Source: Nemophila menziesii (lineage: Eukaryota; Streptophyta; Magnoliopsida; Boraginales; Hydrophyllaceae). Taken from it: a stretch of DNA of 64,000 nucleotides. The notes under the pieces are model-generated. The model saw only the letters and a program-made list of their open reading frames with translations, had not been told where the DNA came from and did not search any database. The stretch covers positions 2,358,501 through 2,422,500 of the forward strand of contig JARWIR010000005.1 of the NCBI GenBank assembly GCA_029959085.1. Direction: 5' to 3'. Made by a program: the position numbers and the translations under genes. Positions 35,231-47,532 of this stretch are shown piece by piece. Numbering within the stretch: position 1 is the stretch's first letter; every line of letters begins with the position of its first letter.

Positions 35231-38200
35231 ATGAATTCGATGTCGAATCAAATCGGAAGTGGTGGTGTTGATGGTGGCGGAGCTAACATCCCTAAGGGAA
35301 TTAACCTTTCAAATACAGTTCATTCCGAAGTTGCGACGTCCTTGCCACTACCGTCGCTGCCTGTGTTCTGTGGCGCGGTGGATCAGGAGTTAAAGTTGTT
35401 TGACGAGCAAAGTGGCGGTTCTTCTAGGTCATTGAGTCGAAGCGAGGCTGCTAAACAAGCTAGCAAGATCTCTGATCTGCTTTCCAACACTGATGTGTCG
35501 TATTTGTGAGTATTTTTTGCTGTTTTATGCTCAATTTTTAGTGCTTCGGTTATATTATATTTGTATATTCGTATATGTGTAGTTTGACTGTGGAATTATG
35601 AGTTGTAAAGGAGTAAACACTTAATTATCTCGGAATTATTATTTTGAATTTTGCTGAGAATGTTTGATTTCTGTAACGTTATGAAAATTTGAGTAGATTG
35701 TTAAAGTATTTAGTCCGATGTGTCATATTTTTGTGAGTGCTTTTTGCTCTTTCAAGCTAAAATGCTAGTGATCCAGTTATGTTATATTGATGTATGTGTA
35801 GTTTAACTGTGGAATTTGAATTTGTGAGCTGAAAACTTAATTTTCGCGGAATTATTCGCTAGCGAATTAAATGGAATTGGCGGAAAATATTCGATTTCTG
35901 TTACGTCACGAAAATTCGAAATAGATCATGCATTTATAGTTTTTAGTGTATCAATTTTATTTCTTTTTTTAATTCGATCTGTTTCGGGATTTTAATTTGC
36001 AGAAATTTTAAAGCTAAAGAGACTCCAACTTATCATGGATCTGCTGGGCAAATGGATCTTTATGAAGAAGTTCTTAGGCGAAATGCAGAAGCATTTGAAT
36101 ATGCATGTCCGAGAAAAGAAGGTCTAATTACTTAAAATTAATTACAAATTTTAGCAAAATTCATTTATTTTTCTTCATTAAATTTTGCCTAGATTGATAT
36201 AAATTGCGTTCTTCAAGTTTCTCAGGTCCTGTCAAGGAGTCAAGATCTAATAGCAAACCAGCTGATACTAAAGCAGCTGAGAAAACGCCACCTGTCAAGA
36301 AAAGATCCGAAAGAAACACTCCCGAAATTAAACATCACGAGCCTGATACTTCACTTACTACTGTAAGTTCGCAAATTAATTAATTTATTTAATAATATCT
36401 TTTAACCTTCGTCATTTTAGGAACCCGAGTCTTCTTCAAAAAAACGTAAACTTAAGAAAAAAGGAAATAACGATGTTTCGTCCATCGCTCCTGATCTTAA
36501 AGAACATCAAGGTTGGAAATTAATATATTACCCTTTTTACCCTTACGATTTACAAAGAACTAATGAACAACTTTTTCTCAGATGCACTTGTTAAGGACTT
36601 TTGTGAAATATTAGAAGAGTTTTGTAACCGAGCAGAGATAATAGATGATGAAAGAGATGAAACAGAATGGTCACAATTATCTGTTTCAGATCTTAAATCT
36701 GTTGTGAATGAAGTAATTTCAATGCGAGAAAAGAAATTACTGCATTTAATTCCTGTAGATATTCTTGAAAGATCTTTGAAGGTTTTAGATCATCATATTC
36801 ATCGAGCTGAAGGTTTATCGATTATTGATAGCGAAAATGTAAGTTTTTAAGCTTTATGTTTTTATTAGCATCTATGGCAATTATTCTAACATATTTTTCT
36901 GTCTATTACTGTTACTTATATTTGTACGGAAAAGGCGTTTATACATTAATGTACCTTATATATCATCTCTCACTTAAAAAAAGTGAAGATCATGTATTTA
37001 TTGAGGTTTAATCTGGATTTTGGAGCTAAGATTATGTAGTGTTATTAAACAGTAAACAAACGTGTCCCTTTGTTTTGTAGCTCATTTTTTTTTTGAAACA
37101 ACTAACAGAGGTTTAATTGAATTTATAGTAAAAGTTTAGTGATACGAGTCTTTTGCTCAAATTGAACTCGATAACTATGTGAATCTGTATCTCTTAATGG
37201 TATAATTTCCCCTGGGAGCAAAAAAAAATCATTTTATTTGTTTTTTTCTTTGAGAACCATATTTAATTTCATTTTGCATCATAATCAGTATGATGAATAT
37301 CAATATCAAGGAGATAATTTATATTCATCTTTATGATGCACTATGTAGAAAGCACGGATATGGACATAAAGACACGTCAATTTACTAAAATACCCCAAGA
37401 AGACATGTTTATAATGACACGTCAATTTACTAAAACATTGAAAGTAAACTATACATAGAATATAGCTTTTGAAACAAATTGTGATTTTAGTACTTCTCTA
37501 AATATATGTAAGAATCTTTTTGAAAACCAATGAATCATAAAATGATTTTCAACAAAAAGAAGAGTTTAAAAGTAATGGAAACTCTATGTTCAAAATTTAT
37601 ACTTTAAAAATAAATAAGTGTCCGAGGACTAAGTATATTATAATCTATTTATTAATTCGATTGTGTTGTATATATTGATTTACTATCCTTTTTTTCTGCG
37701 TAATCTAGTTTATCTTTTTCCTTTTGAGTATCTTGATTCATGATGCATTTAACCCCTTGTTATTAATTTGTCTGGTTTCTTCGTAATGATAAATATAAAA
37801 AAGTAAAGAAAATATTTAAGAACCCCCTTTTGTTAGTCTGGATATATAATACTTGCACGTGCGATATTCATGATCTATATTTTCTAATTAGCTTTATTTT
37901 TCTTTCAGTCCGATGCTGATGTGGCATCGACAATATTTGGTGCTTTGGAGTCTATTCATGCAGCTTTAGCTATTATGGCTTATACTAGTATGCCTAAACA
38001 GATCTATAAAGAAGAGGTATGATCATATATTTGCTTTTAACTAGTCCAAGGTTTATCTAATCATGGAACTTTATGATATATCTGTTTTAGTGTTACCTTT
38101 TTGATTTATTTTTGTTTTTATATTTCAGATGATTGACAGAATTATAGAGTTCTCTAGGCATCAAATCGCGGATGTTATGTCTGCTTGTGATCCAGCTTTT

Positions 38201-41200
38201 CGTGCAATGCATAAACCAATTGAAAATGGTGCTATAGATGGTAAATATATCTAATTTCACTTTCTTTATCTATGATTTATTTCTGTGGGCCCACTTATAT
38301 TCTGCTTTTTCGCTTGTAAAAATATAAAAGTTCACGCGTTTGTAAAGTTCTCACTTAGCCCCTGTTTATCATAAATAGTGATATATTTTTAACTACTTTA
38401 CCAAATAGAGAAAATGCCCTGTTTGGTTCGTGAAAGTAACGGGTATTTTCTGTTTTCATTCACTATATTTTTTGAATACTAATAAAACCGTTTTTGGCTA
38501 GAGAAACTGAAAACAATTTTCTAGAAAATTAAATGAAAACGCTGTTATATTGGAGAACGTGAAATTGACGTTTTCCCTATTTTCTAAAAATATTGAATAA
38601 GAAAATGAAAATCATTTATAGTTTATGATATCTTAATTTAATATTCTAACAACTTTTCTTTGTCATTAATTTATTTTCTTTTTGTGTTTTTAGCTGAAGA
38701 TGATGAAGAAGGTGATAGTGATTATGGTTCCGCGAGTAAAAAAAGACGAACTACTAAAAGCGGAAAGCCCAGGAAATTAATGACAAACAGGTATGTATAC
38801 TCTTTAAGTTATAAACTCTTCAAAGTTTCGAAAATTAATGATGTAATAATTAACTTTATATATATTAGGGTAAGCTCTAAGGTGAATAATATACTTCAGA
38901 AGCTATGCACTATCCTTGGTCTTGTCAAAGATCTTCTCTCAATTGAGCGACTTTCAGATAGTTGTATATTACAACTCGTTAGAACCAGCTTCACTATGTT
39001 TTTAGTTGATAATGTTCAGCTTTTGCAACTCAAAGCTCTCAGTTTAATTAGCGGGGTAATGATTAATTAAATATACACTCTTTTTTCGTTACGTAGTAGT
39101 ATATATATAATGTAAATTTACCTTTTTACCCTCCGATTACAGGTTTATTATACATATAATCAGCATAGAGCTTATGTAATGGATGAGTTACTTCATGTTC
39201 TATTAAAAATCCCTCTTTCGAAACGAGTTGCAAGAACATATCATCTACCAGATGAAGAACAAAGACAAATACAATTAACTTCCGCTTTATTAATACAATT
39301 AGTTCAATACAGTGCTGATTTACCCGAGCTATTAAGACAGCCTTTAGATAATTCTTCGTTAGAACTTTCAGTTGAAGCGGTTAATCCCACAAAATGTCAC
39401 GAATCAGTTACTGAATCGTGTTGTTTATTCTGGAGTAGGGTTCTTCAACGTTTTACTAATATGAAATCTCAAGAGGCGAATGAATTAAAATCTATGATGG
39501 AGAATCTTGTATTGGATTTACTTACTACGCTGAATTTACCGGAATACCCTGCCTCAGCTCTTTTATTGGAAGTTCTTTGTGTGTTACTTATGCAAAACGC
39601 TGGGTTGAAATCTAAAGACGTAGCTGCTAGATCAATGTCTATTGATTTACTTGGTACTATAGCTGCTCGATTGAAACATGACGCTGTAGTATGTAAACAA
39701 GAACAATTTTGGATAGTTAAGGAGTTACTAAACGAGGAAAGTATCGATTATAGTCAGATAAGTGACACCTGTTCAGTTTGTTTAGACGCAAAAACCGAGA
39801 AAACGTTGCTTCTATGTCAAGTTTGTCAAAGACTATATCATGTGGAGTGTATAGGAGTTAAAGAACACGAAGTTTCGGATCGGAATTTTAGTTGTCATAT
39901 TTGTGTTTGTAAGAAACAACTTCTCGGTTTGAAATCTCATTGTGAATCGAAAGGGAAGAAAAAGAAAGCTTCTGCGAACAATGAAACAATTCCGAAACCT
40001 GAGATTGTTCAACAAATGCTGTTAAATTATCTTCAAGATACTGGATCTGCTGATGATTTGCATATCTTTACGCGATGGTAAATAGTTTAATTTCGTTAAT
40101 TTTTTATTTTTAATGATATTATGTTAACAATATTTTGCTTTGTAGGTTTAATCTTTGTATGTGGTATAAAGATGATCCTGATTCTGAGCAGAAATACTAT
40201 TATTACTTAGCGAGGTTAAAAGCAAAGGAGATTTTGCGTGAAACTGGTGATTCAACCTCTTATCTTACTAGGGCTTCAGTGAAAAAGATTAACTTAGCTA
40301 TTGGACAAGATAGTTCATTCACTAGAGGTTTTGATAAGATTCTTCAATTGCTTTTGGTTAGTGAATTTTCCTCCTTTTTTCTGAGGCCCCTATTTTTGAG
40401 TTTATTGCACAATAGGTCCCTCTTTTATGTAAAGGTTGCAATGTCGAACCCTATTTTCTGAGGCACTCAAGAAATTTGGTTGTAGGGAGGGTAAATAACC
40501 CCCATTTTTGAGGTAATTGCATTATAGGTCCCAATTGCCGGTCCCTATTTTTCTAAGGGACCTAGAATTTGCAAGAAGATTACTGGACGAACCCCCCCTT
40601 TTTTGAGTTAATTGAAATATAGGTCCCTATTTTATGCATAAATGACACATTTAACTATTTGCAGGCAAGTTTAAGGGAGAATTCACCTGTGATCCGTGCT
40701 AAGGCTTTGAAAGCTGTAAGTGTAACCTCTTTTGTCTGACAAAAACATTGTTCATTTGACTGACTCCATATAAGGTTTAACCTTTACTTAATGAAAAATA
40801 CAGGTTAGTATAATAGTTGAAGCGGATCCCGAAGTATTATGTGACAGTCTTGTCCAAACAGCTGTTGAAGGAAGGTTTTGTGACTCAGCTATATCTGTAA
40901 GAGAAGCTGCTTTAGAACTTGTGGGTAGACATATTGCTTCACATCCAGATGTTGGTTTAAAGGTATTTTTGTTTGACTTTTGAGTTGACTTTTTTATAAT
41001 TTATGTTCACCCGCCTTGACTATTTTGTTGTTTGTTTAGTATTTTGGAAAGGTGGCCGAGAGAACAAAGGATACTGGAGTAAGTGTGAGGAAACGAGCAA
41101 TTAGAATTATTAAGGATATGTGCACCTCGAATGCAAGTTTTGCTGAATCTACTACTGCTTGTATTGAGATTATTTCTCGTGTTAGTGACGATGAATCGAG

Positions 41201-44200
41201 CATTCAGGTACTGTTAAATGCTTAATTTAGTGTATTAAAAATAATTTCTAAACTATAAAATATGGATTGTTTGTTACCTATTCCTTGGAAGGGTCCATTG
41301 CCCCTCCTTATTTTTCAATTTTTATTTTAACTCTAAAAAAAAATAAAAAATAAAGTTTTTTTACCTTATGCCCCCCAAAGTTGTACAGAATCTTCACTTG
41401 CCCCCCCATCTTTTAAAACTTGTCTCATTAAGTTTAAATTTATTTTATTTATATAGTTGTTTTATATTTGTGTAACAAAATATAGGTTATCTTATATGAT
41501 ATAGGAATTTATAGTGTAACTAAATCAGAAATAAATAAATATTGAGAACATTAGTGCAGTTTTTTTTATAATTAGGGACCTTCAGTGTATTTTTTGCATA
41601 ATATAGGGACGTCCAATGCAATTTTTGCAAAATATAGGGACCTTTAGTGCAATTTTTGCAAAATATAGTGACCTTCAGTGCAATTTTTGCATTATATTGG
41701 GACCTTCAGTACAATTTTTGCATTATACAGTGCAATTTTTGCATAATATAGGGACCTTTAGTGCAATTTTTGCATAATATAGAGATCTGAAGTGCAATTA
41801 AGTCCAAAAAAATTTCCCAACCAAAAAACCTTGGCTCCGCCCCTGTATTTTGTATATTCATACGAATGAGTCCTTGTGCTCCGAGATGGTGTAAAAGAAG
41901 CTGAAATACCTATAATAATGCTATTCTTAATAAAATCATTTTTTGTTTTCTTATACTTACAGGACCTAGTGTGTAAGACATTTTATGAGTTCTGGTTTGA
42001 AGATTCTCCTAATCCACAAAGTCATGTTTTTGGGGATGGAAGTTCAGTACCTTTAGATGTAGTTAAGAAAACAGAACAAATTGTGGGAATGTTAAGAAGA
42101 ATGCCAGGTCATCAACTTCTTGTTACAGTTATAAAGCGTAACTTAGCCCTTGATTTTCTTCCTCAATCAGCTAAAGCTGTAGGAATCAACCCTGTTTCAC
42201 TTGCTTCAGTACGTAGACGCTGTGAATTAATATGCAAATGCTTACTCGAGAAAATATTAGAGGTTTGTTTTTAACTTATTAACTTCTTAACAGTTATATT
42301 CCTTTCTATGTCTTGCTAATGATAAGGATATTTATATGGTTTTTAGGTTGTGGAAATGAATAATGCGGAAAGTGAGGTGCGAATGCTTCCGTATATACTG
42401 CTCTTGCATGCTTTCTGTGTTGTGGACCCCACATTATGTACACCTGCTTCAGATCCTTCACAATTTGTTGTTACGCTCCAGCCTTATTTGAAGAGTCAGG
42501 TTGTTTAATTAGTTCTTGTTATTTTCTTCTCATCATTAAAGACTCTTAAATTTTGTCTCAAATCTTGAAATGCAATTTTTTAATCCCTACTTTGCCCTTT
42601 CATAAGGATGCATTGCATCCTTCTGCCTTTTATATAAATTGGTGGATCTATAAAACCATATCTGTCCCCCCCAAAACTTTTGAAAAGAGAAGTTTTACCC
42701 TTACAAATTAAAAAAATAAAGTTAATTCAAACTTCCCTTGGCCCCAATTTTCATTATTTCTTATTAGGCTATATTCATTTTATTTATGTGAATTTTCATT
42801 TTTTTTCTACAGTAAAAAATATAGATTATTTTGTATTATATAGAGATTTATAGTGTAATAAATAAATTTAATTAGCTTATGGCCCCCCAAAAATTTCAGA
42901 ATCTTCCCTTAACCCCCTAATTTTTAGAAATTTATCTTATTAGGCTCATATTCATTTTATTTGATATAAAGATTTATAGTGTAATTAAATAAATAAAACT
43001 AATATCGAGACCTATAATGCAAATTTTGCATAATATAGGGACCATAAGTGCAATTTTAACTCTTGATTTATTTCATTTCAGGCTGATACTCGCGTAGTTG
43101 CTCAGCTTCTGGAGAGTATTATATTCATAATATATTCAGTCTTACCTTTTCTTCGTAAGCTTCCTCATAGTGTTGCTGATGAACTTGAACAAGATTTAAA
43201 GCATATGATTGTTCGTCATCCCTTTTTAACTGTAGTTCATGCTTGCATCAAGTAATTATCCTTCCTTTTTTACCCCTTTCTGAAATATAGTAAAAAAGTT
43301 TTTTTTACTGCTTTAAATGTTATTATTAGTTTAAATTAACTGTTTCATCTTAACAGATGCTTATGCTCTGTGAGTAGAGTAGCAGGAAAAGGTGGAACTG
43401 TGGTTGAATATCTTATAACCTTGTTTTATAAACATCTTGAATCACTAGGGTTTGATAGTAAACAGGTTAGTTAATATTCGAAATATTAAAATTACTAATT
43501 TATTGATACGTTTTTAAACCTATTATAAACCGTATTTTCAGCAAGTGGGCCGTTCACTTTTCTGTTTGGGCTTATTAATACGTTACGGTACTTCTTTAAC
43601 GAGTACTTCATCTTCTACTAATAAGAATATAGACATCACAAGTAGTCTCAATTTATTCAAAAAGTACCTACAAGCTGATGAATTTGTTATTAAAGTCAGA
43701 GCTTTACAGGTCAGTCCTTCGATTTCTTTTATTTGCGTAGATAGGTCCATCGTTTAATAATTTAATAATTTTTGTTCAGGCATTGGGTCATGTTTTAATT
43801 GCACGACCCGAATTTATGTTGGAAAAAGACATTGGAAAAATCTTGGAAGCTACACTTTCCTCTACTAGTGATGTTCGTCTCAAGGTAATAAAGGAAATTA
43901 ATTTTTTTAAATTATGTAACTAAAAAAACACTAAAATTAAATGTTTTATTGTTATTAGATGCAATCATTACAAAATATGTATGAATATCTTGTTGATGCG
44001 GAAAGTCAAATGGAAGCTGAGATGGCGAACAAAGATGAAGTAAATGTTTCTATAAGTGGGGGTAATAGTGTCCCTGTAGCTGCTGGAGCAGGTGATACCA
44101 ATATTTGTGGTGGAATTGTTCAATTATTCTGGGATTCTATTCTTAATAGATGCTTAGATGTAAATGAACTTGTTCGTCAATCCGCCCTTAAGGTAATCTT

Positions 44201-46634
44201 TAATTACAATTATACCCCTCCCTATATAGTTTCACTAATGTGTTTAAAATTACAGATTTTGGAAGTTGTGCTTCGTCAAGGTCTTGTTCATCCAATCACG
44301 TGTGTACCTTATCTCGTTGCACTTGAAACAGATCCTTTAGAAACTAATTCAAAACTCGCTCATCATTTACTCATGAACATGAATGAAAAGTACGTTATTA
44401 CCCTTTTAAATAAAATCGTAGGGTACCCTACACTTTCGCTAATGGTTTATTTTCAGGTACCCTGCGTTTATTGAGAATCGGTTAGGAGATGGATTACAAA
44501 TGTCGTTTATATTTATACAATCCATGAATAATCAAAACCCTAATGAAGATATATACAAAACACCAACTAAAGAAACGAGTATTACTAAAGAAAAATCCGA
44601 TACTAATTCTACTTCATATGCAAGACATGGAGTATCAAGAATCTATAAACTTATTCGAACAAATCGTGCTTCACGTAACAAATTTATTACCTCAGTAGTT
44701 CGTAAATTCGATTTACCAGCTCGAAACGGGTCCACTATTCAATTTCTAACGTGGGTACCTCAATATTTTATATATTTTTCTATTTTTGTCCTACGTTTTT
44801 TACGGTTATACCCTTGTTTGCTACAGATATTGTACGGAAATCCTTGCTTTGCTTCCTTTTGCTTTACCCGATGAGCCTTTATATTTAATTTATACGATAA
44901 ATCGAGTGATACAAGTTAGAGCTGGTATGCTTGAGGTGGATTTGAAGGCTTTGTTACAGTATTTACAAGGTGATGAACAGAAGAGTAATGGAAATGGTGT
45001 GACTAGTAATAATGATTCTGTAATGATTGATATGAATCTTAAAGCTGAAGAGGAAGTAACAGCTCAGCCTGTAATTGAAGAGAAGGATCAATCTAGTGAT
45101 GGAAAAGTTGACGTGATTTCGGAAAGATTAAATGGTCTCTCTCAAGATGTTCTCCAAAAAGTCCAGGTAAAATTTGCATTATAGGTCCCTATAGTATGCA
45201 AAAATCTACTTGTTCCATACTTTTGTACATAAACTAAGTAATGTCATTTATTAACAACATGATTACTAAAATACCCTTGATAATGTGTCTTGACGGAAAC
45301 ACAAATCTTAATAAATAGGGGTAAAGTGGGTTCAAGTGAAGATTCTGAATAGGGGGATGCATAAGGTAGTTTATTTGGATTTAATTGCATTATTAGTACT
45401 TTTTTAATGCTAAAAATTCCTATATATGTCCCTATAGTATGCATTTAATGAATTAATTACACTGTAGACTATATATTATACAAAATAACCTATATTTTAT
45501 TATACAAGTCAAAGGCTAATAAGCCAAATTATAAAAGATTGGGGGTCAAAAGAAAATATTTAAAAATTGGTTTTGCAGGCTAATTTTCTTGCTGCTGCTG
45601 CAATACAATTGCTATTGAAACTCAAAAGGCACCTTAAAGTTGTGTATAGCTTGAATGATGCACGTTGTGAGGTACTATTTTTTTTGGGATAGTTTCTTTA
45701 AAAAATACTTTTATTTATGATATATTTATCTTTTAAATTTTGTTTATGAACAGGCTTTTGCTCCAAATGAACCTCCAAAACCAGGGGAAGTCTTAACTAG
45801 ACAGAGTATTCCATTTAGCATTGGTGAAATGAGTGTGGACCCACCTTCTACTTATGAAGACTTCTTACAGAGATATCAGGTGAGACTTATTACGCTATTT
45901 TTTTTTATCTTTTTTGAATATATGTTATTTTGTAGAATATAGAGACTTTATAGTGTAATTAGTTTTCTTTTTTAAAAAATTAACATTGGGACCGTAGTGT
46001 AATTTTTGCATAATACAAGGACCAATAGTGTAATTTTTTGCATAATGTAGGGACCTAATTTAAGGACTTAATAGTGTAATTAATGTTAACATCAGTGCAA
46101 TTTTTGCATAATAGAGGGACCAATAGCGTAATTTTCTTATAATATTAGCTTGCTATAGAAAAATAAATAACTCATTTGTTTGTTTATATTTGATCTTTTT
46201 TAAAATTTAGTCCCTTCTGTTTTTTGATTTTGTGACAATGTTTCTTGATCAATGTGATAAAAGACTAAATTACCCTTGAAGTGTCATTTTAACTTGACAA
46301 TTTTTATTTACAGGAATTCAAGAATGTGTTGAAGGAAGACACAATGGACTATTCATTATACACATCAAATATCAAAAGAAAACGTCCACCTCCACCTCCT
46401 TCCGCTAAAAAACCGGTCGTGAAAATAACTCCCCGGAAAGTAACCGCTGCCGCTAGTGGTGGTGGCCGGAAAAGCAGCGGTGGAAATAACTCCGATGACG
46501 ATGATGATGATGATGAAGCGGATGAAGATTGGGGAGATGGAGTAAACACAACAACAACAAGTCAAACCATCAGTGGTGGTAATGGTAGAAGAAGCAGTAG
46601 CAGATTTAAACAACAAAAACCCTCAGAGATGTAA
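35231..46634 (+). CDS. SCC2: cohesin loader SCC2 (NIPBL/adherin), 27 exons
   Basis: Exons read by splice sites: 35231-35505, 36003-36121, 36226-36362, 36421-36511, 36582-36838, 37909-38016, 38129-38240, 38694-38790, 38869-39055, 39143-40077, 40146-40356, 40665-40715, 40804-40962, 41040-41207, 41963-42262, 42347-42499, 43082-43251, 43357-43465, 43542-43709, 43780-43884, 43959-44192, 44256-44389, 44457-44750, 44827-45166, 45579-45671, 45754-45879, 46314-46634. All phases agree, giving 1,817 residues, close to the plant family length. SCC2 with SCC4/MAU2 loads cohesin onto chromatin. A plant-type PHD finger (C4HC3: C671, C674, C686, C689, H694, C697, C712, C715) lies at 39770-39904. HEAT-type helices fill the rest. 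The C-terminus is proline-, acid- and basic-rich ([16 protein letters not shown]). No lesion was found. Confidence 0.93.
40370..40650. repeat. 31-bp-type motif cluster in SCC2 intron 11
   Basis: Several degenerate inverted-sense copies (attgcacaataggtccct, gaaatataggtccctattttatgca) fill most of the intron. Confidence 0.7.
41375..41850. repeat. dispersed element with 31-bp tandem core in SCC2 intron 14
   Basis: The left part begins gccccccaaagttgtacagaatcttc and is shared with intron 16. The core from 41560 to 41800 has about eight copies of a 31-bp unit, gcaatttttgcataatat followed by agggacctttagt. The right edge is ccttggctccgcccctg, an inverted CAGGGGCGGAGCC terminus. Confidence 0.75.
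42655..43065. repeat. related dispersed element in SCC2 intron 16
   Basis: Two copies of a c-run plus aaaatttcagaatcttccctt block (near 42660 and 42870), then gcataatatagggacc near 43030. It is homologous along most of its length to the intron-14 element but has only one or two core units. Confidence 0.7.
45168..45480. repeat. related dispersed element in SCC2 intron 24 (inverted)
   Basis: Phrases ttataggtccctatagtatgcaaaaatc and gtgaagattctgaatagggggatgcataagg are reverse complements of the motifs in introns 14 and 16. Confidence 0.65.
45930..46145. repeat. 31-bp-type motif cluster in SCC2 intron 26
   Basis: About five degenerate copies of gcataatatagggaccaatagtgtaattttt. Confidence 0.7.
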
Positions 46635-47532
46635 ATATGTTTGTACACAAGGTTAAAGCTAACATATGATGTACATACCAGGGTTCTAGGAAGAAAAAGA
46701 AAAAAGCATATATAGCTCAAATACCACCTCCTGGCCCCATTCCTTAGAGTTGTTGCTGATGAATGAATACTCCTAATATTCCTTCTTTACTATTTGCCTG
46801 CCCCATCTACCTATATATTTTTTCGTTAGCTTTAATCAGGAAGGATAAAGCAAGGATTTTTTTTTTTAAGTTTTTTTGTTAAACGTTTGTCCCATTTAGA
46901 AAATAGTCACATGATTGTAGAAAACTTTATTTAGCTAGCTAGCAAATAAAGCATTGCTAGTTTATTCTTATTTAGTAACAACCTTGACGATTTTTTTTCT
47001 TCTTTTTGGGTTAGTTGCATCGTTACCTTCCAGTGGTCTCCAAATAGTAGTTCTAAAAATGCCAATGAAATGACACAAAAATCACTTAAGTACCCTTAGA
47101 CTGTGGTTGTTACCCTTGGTTCTTACAATCAATATATAAACTAGACAGTTATAGCAAAGAAACTATTCATTGCTAGTATTTTCTTATTTAGTAACAACCT
47201 TGGACGATAATTTTTTTTTTGGGTAGTTGTATCGTTAGTTCACGTGGTCTCCAAATAGAAGTCCTAAAAATGCAATAAAATAATGCGAAAATGACTAGAG
47301 TACCCTTAGACTGTGGTGGTCTTTAAATTTTGTTTACCCTTGGTTCTTAGTTACAATCATAGAAACTACACAGTTATATCAAAGAAACTAGTCTTTTGAC
47401 CAAAAAAGAAAAAAGAAATTATAACCAGGTGAAAGCCAACTCTTCTTACACCAACTTTTCGATTAGAAGAAACTAAGTTATATATTGAAGGGTACAAGCT
47501 TTTATTAATGAGAATACATTTTGGATTAAATA
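46635..47532. repeat. intergenic region between convergent genes with a 215-bp direct duplication
   Basis: The 3' ends of SCC2 and the ACOS5-like gene face each other here. A block at 46954-47164 is repeated at 47167-47390. Shared phrases include cttatttagtaacaacctt, gtggtctccaaatag, gtacccttagactgtggt and acagttata.caaagaaacta. Divergence is roughly 15-20 percent by eye. No open frame; likely 3' untranslated and spacer sequence. Confidence 0.7.

Noticed and set aside
41560..41800. CRISPR-like regular repeats
   Set aside because: The 31-bp units are head-to-tail with no unique spacers, lie in a plant intron, and no cas-like gene exists; a minisatellite explains them.
46349..46616. Serine- and isoleucine-rich minus-strand frames at the SCC2 3' end
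   Set aside because: Complement of the acidic and simple-sequence C-terminus of SCC2.
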